Assembly (NCBI GenBank): GCA_964007475.1
Contig: OZ023274.1
Span: 35,797,816-35,861,815 of the forward strand
Reading direction: 5' to 3'
DNA from: Hybos culiciformis
Lineage: Eukaryota; Arthropoda; Insecta; Diptera; Hybotidae
DNA: 64,000 nt
Under the pieces are notes generated by a model. That model was not told where the DNA came from, did not search any database, and saw nothing but the letters and a program-made list of their open reading frames with translations. Each line of letters begins with the position of its first letter. Positions within the stretch are counted from its first letter, which is position 1. Positions 1 through 13,104 of this stretch are shown here, one piece after another. The position numbers and the translations under genes are program-made.

Positions 1-1137
1 TTTTTGCTCAGGTGATAAAAAGCTCTATCTAAAAAATAAACAAGTTAAAAAAATGATTTTAAAATTAAATTATTATTAAAAAATTAAAACAAACCTTCTT
101 TTTTAAAACTTTATTATGTGATGAAAATAAAATAAAAAGTTTCTTCGATGAAATATTTTTTATTTTTCTTTTTTAAAGATATAAATATATGATAAATCTA
201 ACCCTGTTGACTGTAATTTTTAATCCTGTACCTAGGAATTTATTAGTTATGTTCAACTATCTATTGGTGTTCATAAAAAGTTCTAAGCCGCTTGATGAAC
301 AAACCTTTTTAATATTCATGTTCAGGACATGTATGTGGTTCAATGTACATGTCTGGCCAAGTAAATAATTAATTTACTTTAAAAACCTTCATAATTAGTG
401 TCTCAAGATAATTAACCGACACAACATTACATTTATAATTATATATATTTGCCCCTGGCTCTAATTATTATAACTTCTTAATTTTCTATGTAATCAAATC
501 ATAATTATTCACGTTGATACAAAAGGAGACTTCAAGAATAGAATAAAATTTTTATCAATTTTTTTCTAAGAATTATCGTCGGATGACCATCAGATAAAAG
601 ACCATCATTTCGCTAATTCTTTATAAATATGCGTATGCAAAAAAAAAATAGTGTTAATAAACTTTGCCACAATATAGATTTTAGATTCCAAAACGATTCA
701 GATTTTTTTTTTATTAGTTGATTAATTTTAATATTTTTGAAATAAATAAATGAGAAATGTGTGCTTTAGTAAAAAAAAATAGTATACCAAATGTAGATAG
801 TTAAAGAATAAAAAGCCATTCACCCCTTTTTTTATTATTCGAAATCTTTGTTCTTATTTTTTTAATAATCATTTTAATATGAAATTCAAATTTCGAAAAA
901 AAAAAAAAAAAATGACATTTATAGATTTTTGACCCTTGTTTTATAACTAATTATGCTAAAATCTTAAACATAAACCAATAATTTTATTTCATTTTAATAT
1001 TAAAAATTTATTGATGGTCGGTTTGGAATCCTTGAATACATATCTTACGCCGTTTAAAATATTTAAAAAAAAATTGTTAATAATTAAAAAAAAATATTTC
1101 AAAAATTAGATTTGTCCACTTTAGGTTATTAATTTAA
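1..1137. other. A/T-rich 5' flanking DNA, no gene seen
   Basis: Homopolymer-rich sequence with no exon-like block, RNA gene or repeat that I can define. One short stretch near 300-360 (GTTCAGGACATG... TGTACATGTC) is less A/T-rich but has no open frame of note. Confidence 0.5.
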
Positions 1138-1431
1138 GGGTCCGCGCAATAACTTATCGGTACTTAACTCGTAGGTCGATTTTGGATAAGTTATATCCGT
1201 TTTAACTCATCCGAAAATTGGCCGATGATTTATATCCTTTGCAATGCACATAACTCATCCATCGCTGATAAGTTATGTGCTTTCAGAAGAATAAAACTGA
1301 TCTGGCAACTTTTTCGGATGACTTAAACCCTTTTTAAAACACATAACTTATCCGCAAAATTATGAGCGAACATTGTCGCCGCAGGCTGCGGACCGCCGGC
1401 CCAGTGGGATTTGCGGCGCCTGATGGCGGTC
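1138..1431. mobile_element. One-armed copy of a foldback (long inverted repeat) element
   Basis: Starts GGGTCCGCGCAATAACTTAT and continues through GATAAGTTATATCCG and TTGGCCGATGATTTATATCC to CATTGTCGCCGCAG and CAGTGGGATTTGCGGC. It matches one complete arm, about 265 bp, of the foldback element at 35978-36594, including the segments missing from that element's shortened left arm. The opposing arm is absent; the end near 1417-1431 is GC-rich and then gives way to an AATTG microsatellite. It is probably a truncated or recombined copy. No exact target-site duplication is visible around it. Confidence 0.75.
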
Positions 1432-1462
1432 AAAAAATAATTGAATTGAATTGAATTGTTTG
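1432..1462. repeat. (AATTG)n microsatellite
   Basis: Roughly four units of AATTG between about 1440 and 1460, directly after the foldback half-element. Confidence 0.7.
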
Positions 1463-1558
1463 ACATTTTTTATTACTTATCATCTCTCCAATTTTGTTTT
1501 ACTGCTTTAATCTTTATAAATATATAACTAAAGTTTTCTAATTTTCGGTTCTTTCTTA

Positions 1559-1987
1559 AGCCCGGGTGTCGTTAAAACAGAATTTAGCACCAGAACAGAA
1601 TCAGCGACAGAAAAATTGATTCTGCTACTGAAATTCTGGTCAGATCTCTTGAGATTGCTGCCATTAAAACAGAAACATTATATAAAATTTCGTTATTTTA
1701 TACGAAATCAACAATTTTCTCCTCTTCGTCCTGACTGAATTTAATTTTTTTTTTTCGCATTTTCCGACAAAAACAACTCGAAAAAACGTAAATAAATAAA
1801 GATAAAAAAAAAAAATTAAATTCAATTGAAATTCTGGCAACAGAAACAGAAAATAACCTGGTTTGAGGTTATTCAAATTGTGTGGATAGAATGAATTTTT
1901 CTGTCGCTAAATTCTGTTGTAAAATTCTGTTCAAATGTATGGGATTCTGTTTCTGTTGCTAAATTCTGTTTTAACGACATCCCGGCT
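1559..1987. mobile_element. MITE with ~35-bp terminal inverted repeats (PIF/Harbinger-like?)
   Basis: The left end AGCCCGGGTGTCGTTAAAAC and the right end, read in reverse complement as AGCCGGGATGTCGTTAAAAC, continue together into AGAATTTAGCA. That gives inverted repeats of about 35 bp. TTA flanks both sides (1556-1558 and 1988-1990), which would fit the 3-bp TWA target duplication of PIF/Harbinger elements. Further inverted motifs inside (TTCTGTCGC, CAACAGAAACAG) add to the fold. The interior has no transposase frame; the 70-codon minus frame at 1664-1876 is low-complexity. The family call is inference from TSD size. Confidence 0.7.
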
Positions 1988-1990
1988 TTA

Positions 1991-2368
1991 CTATGATTTA
2001 CATACATACATAACATATATTTTAAGAATAGGAATTAATTATGATTTGGATCTGCCTTTAATAAGAATATTGAATAATAAGAGATTTCTTAATCTTATAA
2101 TTTTTAATTTATAGCATAAATTTTCAGTCGGTTGAATAATCTCGTCATAAAACTATTACATGTACCTTAACATATGAACATATTTGAGGCATCACAATAA
2201 TTATAAAACCATAAGGAGATTAAGGTTAGTACCTACTTCTTTTAACTTTTCAAATATACCTATACATATATAAGAATTTATTCGATGAACTTGGAATTAT
2301 CAATATATTAAACAGTTCAGCCTGCATTGATGTACCGTGAGATAATGTTACATAAATCAAAATTAATT
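1991..2368. other. A/T-rich flank, nothing recognised
   Basis: No exon-like block, inverted repeat or RNA gene is visible in this stretch. Confidence 0.4.
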
Positions 2369-2490
2369 GAGGAGACCTCAGTGTGAAAAATTGGTATTAG
2401 TTTTGCTTTAGGCTTTAAACAGTCTCGACCTTAGTGATTTTTTGACATGTTAGAGAATATAGACCTGAGTCCAGGATAGGAGAGCTGAGA
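2369..2490 (+). repeat. Dispersed repeat, copy A
   Basis: The 122 bp are alignable by eye, with scattered mismatches, to the reverse complement of 29059-29180. Shared words include AAAAATTGGT, TCTCGAC, AGTGATTTTTT and TTAGAGA-TATAGA-CTGA. It contains no open frame and no terminal inverted repeats. It may be a fragment of a SINE or other retroelement; the family is not recognised. Confidence 0.55.
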
Positions 2491-5400
2491 TTATGAGGTT
2501 TTTTTTCATCCAATCTTTGTCGCATTTTCAAGGCCTTTAATTTTTTTTTGAAGAATACTCTTAATTGTTTTGTTCAAATTTAAATCATATTGAATTTACA
2601 AACTCGAACATTTATAATCTGAATATTATTCCTTAGTCACAAATTAACCATAGTTTCATTATTTTATTTAACTGGGCTGTGCAACAAACTTTAAATTTTC
2701 TGTCGCAATGTTAATTTTAATTACTCAAGTTCATTTTGTACTTCATTTTAACAGAGTTCTAATTTTTTTTTTTCTATAATATGTTTTTCGAACAATTTTG
2801 ATTTTTTTCTTGAAACAAATTTTATTATTTCTGGAAATAAATTTCATAAAATTACTATAAACAAAAATTTTTCCAATCACAAATTCGAATTATTCATCCA
2901 AATTCTTTAATGTTTTTATATTATTGATTGCATCATTGACAATTCACATAAATTATAATTTTTGTTCATTATGAACTTATTAAGTGAATCATATATAAGT
3001 TTTTCAAAGATGATACTTTTTGTGAAGTTTCTCAACTCAAAAAAAAAAAAAAACTTCAGATTGTTACATAAAAATTGATAACAGTGATATAAAAAAAATT
3101 AAAATAAATTACGCTCTCAATAGTCAATACGAAATATTATAATTTTAGATGACTCTAATTTAACAAAACATAGAGGTAGCAAGCAAGAAACATTTATAAT
3201 AAAACTTAACCTGAAAAATTAAGAGATTTGAGTCAATAAAAAAAAAATTACAAAATGTTTACTATTTGAATATGATTTGAATCAATATAAAAACTCTTTT
3301 TGAAATGTATTCAAATCACTTTAAATCCACTTAACATGTTGGAAAAACTTTATTCAAGGCAATGTTATTGTATGTTAAATTTTTTTCTTTAATTAAATAT
3401 CGAAATCACAAGGATTAAGGACTTAAAAATTAAAAATAATGCATGAGATATTCATGAGAGCTCAAAAATGTATTAATGTTGATAAGTTTATGAACGTAGT
3501 AAACCTGAAAAGATAATTTAAGATGTATACCTAATTTTTCAATTAATTTTCAGTTAAAGTGTCTACAACATACAAAATCACAGGGTTCAGTCAAATTTAC
3601 AAATATTAACAACTGAATGTTTAACAAAATAGAATTAAAAAATCAAAAATCGTTTCCATATGAAAGACTTTAAGCGTTTTATAATTATCTTTCGCTTTCG
3701 TTCTCACAACTATTATACATTTATCTATTTGTATAAAGTTAAATTACTATTTCACTGCATCCAACCATATAAATTCGACAAAAAAAAAAATATGATTTTA
3801 TACATTATAAAAAAAAAAAAAATTCATAAAATATAAAATTATCCAAAAACATCAGAAAAACTTTCGATGCACTAAATCTCGATATAATTTAATTTACTTT
3901 CATTTAATAAATACTCATCATCATATTGTTATTACGTTTACTTTCAGTTATATTATATATATTTACTGTGATTTCATCTTCAATATACATGTACATATAA
4001 TTAAAATCATCTCTTCAAAAGTACATTAAAATTGTCAGTAGTATTATGTACAATGTACTTAATAATGAAAATTCCATTAATTTTATTTTGTTGCATAATC
4101 CATTTTTATTTTTAGTAATGAAAGTGTTATTTCAGTTATCTAAATTGGAATGTTATAATTTTAATAATTCAAATTTCAATAGTTTTTGTGATTCAAAAAT
4201 TAAATTTTAGTCATATTGCATTATTTTAGCTTTATTCGGCACCATCAAAAGTTCAGAGTTTGAGTCATTTTTTTTATTGGAATTATACCACTTTCATAAA
4301 ATTCAACTATTTGGTTATTGTAAATATAATTATACTGCGATATTAAAGAAATTATTTATGAATCAATATATCATTTATATCACTGTGTGATCCTACGGCA
4401 GCAGCAACTTATGTACACAGTTTAGAGTTTTAGAGAATTTCTAACCCTTAACCTCTAAATTCTTATTGGATTCATGTTCGATTTGTTCATAATTTCCTTA
4501 TTGTTACAATGTAGAGGGAAATGTTAATTGAATTCCAAAAAAATTATTAAGGTTAAATCTAACATGACACTTTTACTTATACTTAATACTTATACTTAAT
4601 AGCCTAAACCAAAGTGAAAATCGAAAAATTTGGCTATATTATACCGTCATAGTCTCACTGCACACATTACGATACTTTTTATACATAATATCTGCTATGA
4701 TGTTTGCATATAAATATTACTTCAATATTCGCTTATGTTTAACATTATAGCCTTGGATCATTTTAACTCAAGGTTCCATAACTGAAATTCTCCCAAAAGT
4801 AATTTATTCAGAATTATAAATAAAAAAAAATTTTCACATTTATGAAATAATCATACACATAATATATACTCTTATGTATGTACCTAAGGTATTATCTTTT
4901 ATTTTTGTCAAAAGTAATTTATATTTTTGGTCGAATAACCAGATAATAAAACTAATTCCGTATTTTTTTTTGTTAATATAAAAATTATTTTTGTACATAA
5001 AAGAGAAAGATTTTTATTTATTTATCGTATTGGACTTGACTTAATAATAAAAAAAAAACAGCCAGAGTTAAATAAAAAAAAAATCACACAAAAATAAAAT
5101 ATAAACAACTACATAACTTTCAATATAAATTTTAAATAATACCGTTATCTGTGAAAAGTGACATATTATGAGACAGCAGAAATGGTTTACAAAAAAAACA
5201 AACCTTATTAATCTTAATACAAAAATTTTAAAATATGTTTTGTTTCTATATACATATGAGTATATTTAAGTACTGTTCTGGTGCGATGACAATTTTTACT
5301 CTCTTTCTCTGCTGTTTATGTGTTTTGCTGGTCAACAAAAAATGGCATAAAATAAATCATTATGTTTTCATTATTTCATTGGAAATTACTATATATAAGT

Positions 5401-8400
5401 TAATTTTTAATTTTTTGAATGCATAACATCTATACATAAAACTATATTGTGCCCAGATACAGTCGAAGTAATGTATTTATATGTTTGAAACTACTCTTAA
5501 AATTTATCAAATTTATCAGTTTGATTGCGATTATGTACCCGAACTTATGCTCTTCTGTACATCTACATATCTACCCAATATTTTAAGTGCAGAAAATTAA
5601 TTAATGCTCAAATTATCATCAAAAATATCACAACATATAATGTGAATTTGAATGTCTTGTTAATTGGGTTGTTTTAAACACATTTTACAATTTAAAATGC
5701 ACATATATAAAAAATTAAAGTACCTAAATTAATTTTTTTTTTTTCATCAAACTTAATAACATAGTCGTATATATTAAACTATAGCTCACTCGCTAAGTCA
5801 CTACACCTATAATGAGAAAATAACAATTTTTAGTATATTATTTGTTCACCATAAATTATTATAAAAAATTTAAAACTTTTACATCTTTTTTTTTTGCAGA
5901 TTTAAAAGTAAAATAAAAAATTTATTTTATGAACATACCTAGGTAATTTAAACCAAATTCACTGTTTTTGTAATGAAAAATGTGCAACAACATATAGGTA
6001 TACACAGCAAAAATGGAAATCTCATTTTCTTTTTGAAAAATAAACATAAAATCAAAACATAGTATAATCAATCATAGAAAATCATAAAATAATACATTAT
6101 ATGTACATGGTATTTATAGATATGTCATCCAATCTTTGTTGTTCCTTTACTTATTATATAGTAATATTATGTGCCCTAGAATTTATATGGATTCAAAAAA
6201 GTATAACTCGATCACTGAAAATTCTTGTTTAAATAATTTAAATTAAAGCTTTTGGCTCTTTAAAGTAGCTTGGATGTTCGGATCACAAACAATTTACGCC
6301 TATAATAATTAAATTTCTATAAATATTATTATTTCATTTTAATTCTTTTTTATAAAGTTTCTTTTATTACAAAGTTAAACTTTTATAACCTAAACCTAAT
6401 CAAATTAAATTTGTCATAACCATAAGATCAATATTTCGAATTAATTTATCATTAAATGTAACCAATGATACGTCGTTATACTTTTTTAATTGTCCGATGG
6501 CCAATGAATTTTGCAACAAAATTCTCCATTTAAAAAATTGTGTATTGCAAGATTGAAACATATTATATTTATGACAGATCTATAAATTCTGTGATGGATT
6601 TATTGAAAAGAATGAAATGTACATATATGGCTTTTAAAAGAACAAATCTAAGTGAAACCTTTATTTTGATAGAAAAAAAATTACACAAAAAAAACCATTA
6701 AACTCTCTCACAATTTAAAATTGATACTTATACCTTTAACATGAATTTATATATTTCTCTATTAATCATTCAATAAACATGATGTGCAAAGATAACAAAT
6801 TATTACCTAACCATTTTATTTATTGAAAGTTAATATACGAGTTTAAATACTAAATTTAGTTAGCAACGTTAAAAATAAATTTTTAATAATTTATGCTTGG
6901 AACTTTTTAGCCTAGCTGTGAAAGGAATATTTCAATGATAAATATGTTCTCAGCAATCATCGAGACATTATAAAAGAAAGATTTAGCTCAAACATTACAT
7001 TATTTTATTTATATTATTTACATATATTATATATTTATATACCTTTTTAGCCAAGATTTGGAAATTTTGGTTCTTTGGCGTTTAAAAGTTCGTCATTATT
7101 CGACGTGTCCGAAAATTTTTAATTATTTTAAATAAATATAAAATATTTACGTGAGTCTGTGAGACTGATGTGATTACAAAATAAAAGCTTATAATATATT
7201 ATTTTTATTAATTTATTTATTTAACGACTCACTCTACTATAATTATGATGTGATGTGATCATTTAATTTTCTAAAAGTGATAGCATAAATTAGTCGGATT
7301 ATAAAAAAAAATAATTATTTTTACTGCTCTAATTCATTTCTAAACTAAAATGCAGAGAATTTTTATGTTTTTGTAGCATAATCATTTTTACCATTATTGG
7401 CACCAACATAATTTATCATCATTATCATCATCATCATGTTTCAAGGGAAATAAATATAAAATAATCCAGATTTAATCAATTTCTTGTAGAAAAAAAAAAC
7501 AAAAGAAAGATAAAATTTGAAAAAGACTTTGAAATAAGTGTCGCTTTTATTTCAACATTGAATATTTTATGTATAATTAATTTTTAACAATGACATAATA
7601 TGTATTATAGTTAAACAAGGTGCAAATCTATTCCGGACTTAAAGATCTTGTAGCTGGTTTTTGTAATGACTTGTTTGAAGTGAAATTATGGTTCTGCGTT
7701 GAACAAGTTCTTCTATCAAGATATTAGCAACTAGATTGTATTATGGTTTTATAATCTACAGCTTAGCAACTAGACTAATTGAACTTAGCAGATACCTGAC
7801 ATATTATGGAAACAAAAATTATATTTCTGCCAAAAATTTGTGACAGTGGATATTGCAGGGCGTTGTAACAATCAAAGTTATATACATCTATAATACATTC
7901 ATATATACAAAAATACAATATATTTTCAGTAAATGGCAACATTCTTCAAAATAAGAAAAATAAATTGTACACATCGTTCTTGTATATTCTGTGTCTAGTA
8001 CGTAGGTACTTCTTGAAAATGTAATTCAAAATAACCAATTTTTCTTTGGCATAACTAAGTTTAACAAAATAATTTATCAAAAGTAATTTTAACATAGTTA
8101 AATAAGAATTATACATTTTAAAATGAAAATTCTTTAAGATGAATTTTCACTTTTCGATAAAGCAAAAAAAATTAAAAAATAAATATTAGAAAAAAAAAAT
8201 TATTTTTTTTCATCCTGAAACTTTATCATATAGAAGAATTTTCCTAACGATTGAACTTTCATTCTTTTGGATTTGAAATGAATATATATGAAAAAAATAA
8301 AAAAAACATATTGATTTCCTTTGAGTGTAAATTATAAATTTCTTCATGAACATTGAACTTTAGAAAGAAATAATAATAAGAAGAAAAAAAAAAGTTTTAA

Positions 8401-9879
8401 AAACAAGTATAATCTAAAAGAAGATAAATCAGAAAGATATTAACTTTTTTTTTATTTTATCTTAATGTAAGCATATTAAATTGGTATAGTTTCAATTTAA
8501 AGGTCAGCGACACAACATAAAAAAAAAAAAAATTTTCTGTGGCTGCCTAAGCGAAAACTGAAAAAAAAAAAACACTTTACTTTTATTATCTATAAATTTT
8601 TGAACTGTGTTAGAGATAGTGGTGAGATTCTCAGATAGAAATTCTCACTCACTATTTTCTCAAGTGCAAATCATGAGTGAAATTTGTGTTAAGAAAAACA
8701 AGAATTGTGCAAATTGAAGCAGTTTTATAAAGTTTATGTAAAACAGATTTCTTTAATTCATTATAAATTATAATTTTCATTTATTCTAAATGACAAAAGC
8801 TTAAATTCACTTAAATGATAATGGTGAGATATTTATAAAGAAAATATTGTGTAATTATTCTATATCTTCTATAAAATTATGATTTTTATGTAATAAATTT
8901 CTTGCAGTGGGTAATCTTTCTTGTTGACTCTAGTCAGTCGAGAATTTAAAATGAAAGCGTCATCTTAACACATATTAAAATACAAGTTTCATGTAAAATT
9001 TTGATTATAATTGAAAATAAATGAACAAACGAAAAATTCCATAAAATGAGTATTTTCTAAAAATTATACAGACCAAAGGGCTAAGCCGACTGCAAATATT
9101 TTTACTGTTTTAGGAAGATAAAGACAGGAACTTAAGGTAAAAAATATAAAAAAGATTGGTTTTATAAAAGTTCGTAGAAAAAGAGTTTAATGACGGACAA
9201 AATGGGCTGAGTTTGTGGTTTTAGAACCATTTTATATTCCAGCTTTGAGATGTTTTAAAAGATACATTTGAATTAGCATATTGTTTAACACTAAAAAAAT
9301 AAGTTTTTCAATATTAAGTGAATTAATGAAAAACCAAAAATCACTTGTAACATTTTAAAACTAAACACAACAAATTAAATTGAAAAATGATGTAAAGAAA
9401 ATATTATAATGTTGAAAAAAGAAAAAAGTTTTTACGCAACTCACGTGCTTTATTTACTTTCTGATCTCAATGAATTTAGATATAAATATCTCACCGGTAT
9501 TTTTTTTTTTGCTTCAACATTTTTTTTTAACGCTCTTGAACCAATTTCTTAATCAATTTTTTTTTTTGTTTTCTCTCATTATATTTTTTAATGTGATTTT
9601 GTTTCTATTTTTTTTTTTCATACCATACAAGATACAAAACATAATTTTCTTTGCGATTTCCACTTTAAAACCAGGTGTTAACGAATTTTTGCGCTCAAAA
9701 TAATATTGAAAAAAAAAAAAAAAAAAAATAACAATAAATGTTTTTTTTTTTAAACCGTATAAGAGTTAATAACTTCTTTTTTTTATATGTTTTTTAACAA
9801 CATAAAAAAAAAACCTACTAAATAAAACCTAAAAAAAGAATTTTTTATTAAAATTTTTTTAAAAATTTATAAATTAAGT
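2491..9879. other. Upstream A/T-rich DNA, no gene seen
   Basis: More than 7 kb of homopolymers, TATA/ACATA-rich simple sequence and scattered short ORFs without complexity. Around 7620-7870 the sequence is less A/T-rich and holds TAGCAACTAGA twice about 46 bp apart (near 7726 and 7772), possibly an old transposon remnant. Neither strand shows an exon with convincing splice sites. Confidence 0.4.
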
Positions 9880-9913
9880 TCAGTTGATTCGTGATAGTCA
9901 ACGCTTTCGCACG
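9880..9913 (+). promoter_or_regulatory. Candidate initiator (Inr) with a DPE-like motif
   Basis: TCAGTT at 9880-9885 fits the arthropod Inr consensus TCAKTY, with +1 at A9882. At +28 to +32 lies GCACG, which matches the DPE consensus RGWYV at four of five positions. The block 9880-9925 is clearly less A/T-rich than its surroundings. No TATA box sits at the right distance. If used, it would give an unspliced 5' UTR of about 830 bases to the ATG at 10711. This is inference only; the start could lie elsewhere or there could be a 5' UTR intron. Confidence 0.3.
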
Positions 9914-10710
9914 CGATTTCTTTTCCAAACAAAAAAAAAAAAAAATTACTTAATTTAATAAATTGTTAAAAAAGAACGTTATTTTTATTGTGTACAAACT
10001 GGGTAAAAATTTGATTTGTCAACAAAAACTAATTGTTTACCTTTTTTTTTTTAAATAAATGTTTAAAAAAAAAAATGAAAAAGAAATTTTGTGAAATTTT
10101 TGTTTATTATTATTTTATTTAATTTTTTTGTGAACTTACAAAATTAATAAATAAAAACAAAGTTTTGTAAATTAAAAATTAAATCATCCAGTCGATCCAG
10201 AGACAAAATTGATCCCCCTAAAAAAAAGGAATTTTTTTAGTACAATACTACGGCGGATCAATGGTTTATTAATAAAGTGGCAACAAACACATAAATTCCT
10301 TCAACTTCAATCTGAATTATATTCTTCGTTAAAATTTGAACCTTTTCAATATTTGTCGGTTCAAAAATCTTAATTTATTTTATCAAAAAAAAAAAAAAAA
10401 TCCATAAATTTTTAAGTAAACTCAAATCTATAATAATTATTCTGGTTACCCTCTCAAAAATCTCTATCTTACACTAAGTGAAAAATCGCGCCAAATTTTC
10501 TGCCCTCAAGAGAGGCAATCAATCTAAATATAATATTATAAATAGTATTCTAATTTTTAATTCTTTCTCAAATATATTAGGTCACAAGGAACATTGAACA
10601 TTGAATGTTAAGTTAATTTAAAAATATTTTTATATATTTTTTAAGCTTCGTTACGAAGTGCATTAAACTTAAAAACGAAGTGAATTAAAAAAAAAATAAT
10701 AATTTTAAAA
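9886..10710 (+). other. Putative 5' UTR / leader of the pipe-like gene
   Basis: This A/T-rich stretch lies between the candidate initiator and the start codon. It contains several short upstream ATGs. Close to the ATG it holds the small palindrome CTTCG-TTA-CGAAG (10646-10658) and a direct repeat ACGAAGTGCATTAA / ACGAAGTGAATTAA (10653-10666 and 10675-10688). I see no coding sequence. Confidence 0.25.
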
Positions 10711-10787
10711 ATGCCTGGATCTAAAATTGGCAGACCATATAATTTGGAAAATTGTTTCAGAACCAGACGGATACCGTATCCCAAGCG
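10711..10787 (+). CDS. pip: First coding exon of a pipe-like Golgi sulfotransferase (5' partial CDS, residues 1-25)
   Basis: The exon encodes 25 residues plus two bases (CG) and then meets the strong donor GTAAGT at 10788. The start is ATG at 10711 in an AAAA-ATG context; an in-frame TGA lies at 10681 with no other in-frame ATG between, so this Met is well supported. The product begins MPGSKIGRPY and ends with the basic stretch FRTRRIPYPK. The leftover CG fits the single leading G of the exon at 58777, giving CGG (Arg26). The tail would be the short cytoplasmic part of a type II membrane protein. From memory, Drosophila pipe has RRIPYPKRSVE at this junction; I could not check this by search. 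Codon use and complexity stand out sharply from the surrounding poly-A/T. The alternative is another type II Golgi enzyme with a similar tail. There may be a further upstream exon or alternative first exons, as reported for the fly gene. Confidence 0.7.
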
Positions 10788-12477
10788 GTAAGTTCTATCA
10801 TAACATAATAATATACATTTATATATACATTTAAGTTAAATTAAGTTTTTATAAATTAATTCTTTTTGACAGTTGATTCAAAAACTCAATTTTTTTTAAT
10901 CGCAAAAAAACTCTTAATGCTTAACCCAGATAATTTTCAATGTTAAGACTGCATAAAAATAATTGCGTTCGAGAAATACATGTGTAATTCATTTATGTTT
11001 CTTTTTTTTTTATACAATTAGAAAGCAGAATATTAATTGTCTACCATATGATATATTAAATTTCAGCTGGCAATACAGGTTTTATTTTGAAAATAACCAG
11101 GATTTTTTTTGCGTTAATAATTTTTTTTTATTTGCAATTATTCTTAAATTTAATATCTTTAACTTTTTTTATGATTTTTTTTTATTTTTTTTTTTGTATA
11201 TTAACTTCAAATCGAACATCCAAAATACAATTACATAATTTTAGAAATGAAAAAAATTTAATTAAATTTTACAAGGTAAAATATGTTCAACACAAAATTC
11301 AATTAAATTAGCAACACAATTTTTATTCGCTTTTTACCAAAAAAATAAAATTTCTGTTTCCGGATAAAAATTTAAGGGTGTAATAAAAAATAAAAAATAT
11401 TAATAAAAATCAGATTTCACTTCTGTGTTTTTTTTTTTTTTTTCGTAAACACCAAACAATGGTCAAGAAAATATTAAAAAAAAAAATTTTTTTTAACAGT
11501 CTACATAACAGTCTACATACAAAAGTGTATATATTATGTGTGAAGTTAGTTTACAAGAATATCAATCTTTTGTAAATATTTCATAATTTTTCTTGAATTT
11601 TCATATAGTTTTTGTTTTCAACTTTTTAATTAATTTGACTAAAAAAAAATAGAAAAAGAATATATGCACTTAGCAATATTATATTAATATTATAATTGAT
11701 CATTAAATAAATATATATAATCATAATAATCTAATTATAATTGCAATACCATAATTACCTATATATTATTCAATAACTAAATTTTTTTTTTTTCTCACTT
11801 GCAACTATAAAATTTAATTTATTATTAAATTAAAAATTTGCCAATAAAAATTAGTAATACTAAATTAAACTAGCATGTAATTGGAAAACTCTCATTTCGA
11901 TGGTTAACAAAATCAGTAATATAACAAACAAAAATATTTATCTTTCACTGTATATTATTCATTATTTTTATACTCATATAGATACAGAGAGTATAATAAT
12001 AAGTAACCTGATATAGTAAAAATAAAAAAAAAACTATTATACTATTTAATTCATTCATAATCAATGAATGATTTTCTATTATTTCTCTGAATAAATATGT
12101 TTAAAAAAGAAACAATTATTTTTTAGATAATAAAATTTTTCACGTTTCAAAAAATTTTAAAAAAAAGTAAAAAAAAGTATATAAAAATGTTACACGCATG
12201 CATGTCAAATTTTGTACATTAATTTAGGATCTTAAAAATAATTACATTAAATATATACCATTATAATGTACCTAAAATACATATATTGTTTTTCTATGAT
12301 AAACTAATATTTATGGTTTTGATAGATTAAATCAGGTGTTTTACATAATAATTTATTTTTTTTTTTTAATTATAAGTTATAGATATTATGTATTGATAAA
12401 TTAATTACTCTCTGCCTGAATTATACATGGTTTTTATTTAAGCCTTTTTTTTTTGTTATATATATAAACCTATATAC

Positions 12478-13096
12478 CAGGGCTGCCCAACCAGGCGATC
12501 GCGATCTACCAGTCGATCTCGACACGAATTTGGTTCGATCTTATACTACCCAAAATTTTTTAAATAATTGCTAATAAGTGAACAGATTCTTACGTAACTT
12601 ATTTTAAATTTTATTTTACTTGCCTATTTTAAGTAACTTCAAAATTACTGAATTCTAGCGATTTATTTGAATTTGACTCAAATTTGTTTGAATATTTTAG
12701 TTTCGATTTAGAATTCACGTGACCAACTACTTATTATTATTTTGGTAATTATATTATTTAAATTTTGAATTACTTGTTTTATTGTTTCTGTACAAAGTTT
12801 TTTTTTAACTTTCCCTAATCGTGAGCGTTGGAAAGAAAACTAAAATCTACCATTATCACGATGAATGAAGTTATATTTTTTATTTATTTTAAATAAAGTT
12901 ATATTTTTTAATTCATAAATTTTTTAATTGATAATTTACATTTGTTTTGACTTGTTTTGTGTCAATTTTTTCGTATTTTAAATTGAAATGAAATAAACTC
13001 AAGTTATACCGATCAAATTGTTTTGTATATGGGTAGATCTCGATGTATTGGATTAAAAAAAGTCGAACTTTAGTACAAAAAGGATGGACAGGCCTG
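12478..13096. mobile_element. Non-autonomous hAT-like transposon with 8-bp TSD
   Basis: The left end is CAGGGCTGCCCAACC and the right end, read in reverse complement, is CAGGCCTGTCCATCC (12 of 15 identical). The CAGGG-type terminus is typical of hAT elements. Both sides carry the same octamer CTATATAC (12470-12477 and 13097-13104), a perfect 8-bp target-site duplication as hAT elements make. Subterminal GATCTACC / GTAGATCTCG motifs are present near the two ends. The 619-bp body has no transposase frame. It sits in intron 1, about 1.7 kb after the first coding exon. Confidence 0.9.
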
Positions 13097-13104
13097 CTAT
13101 ATAC

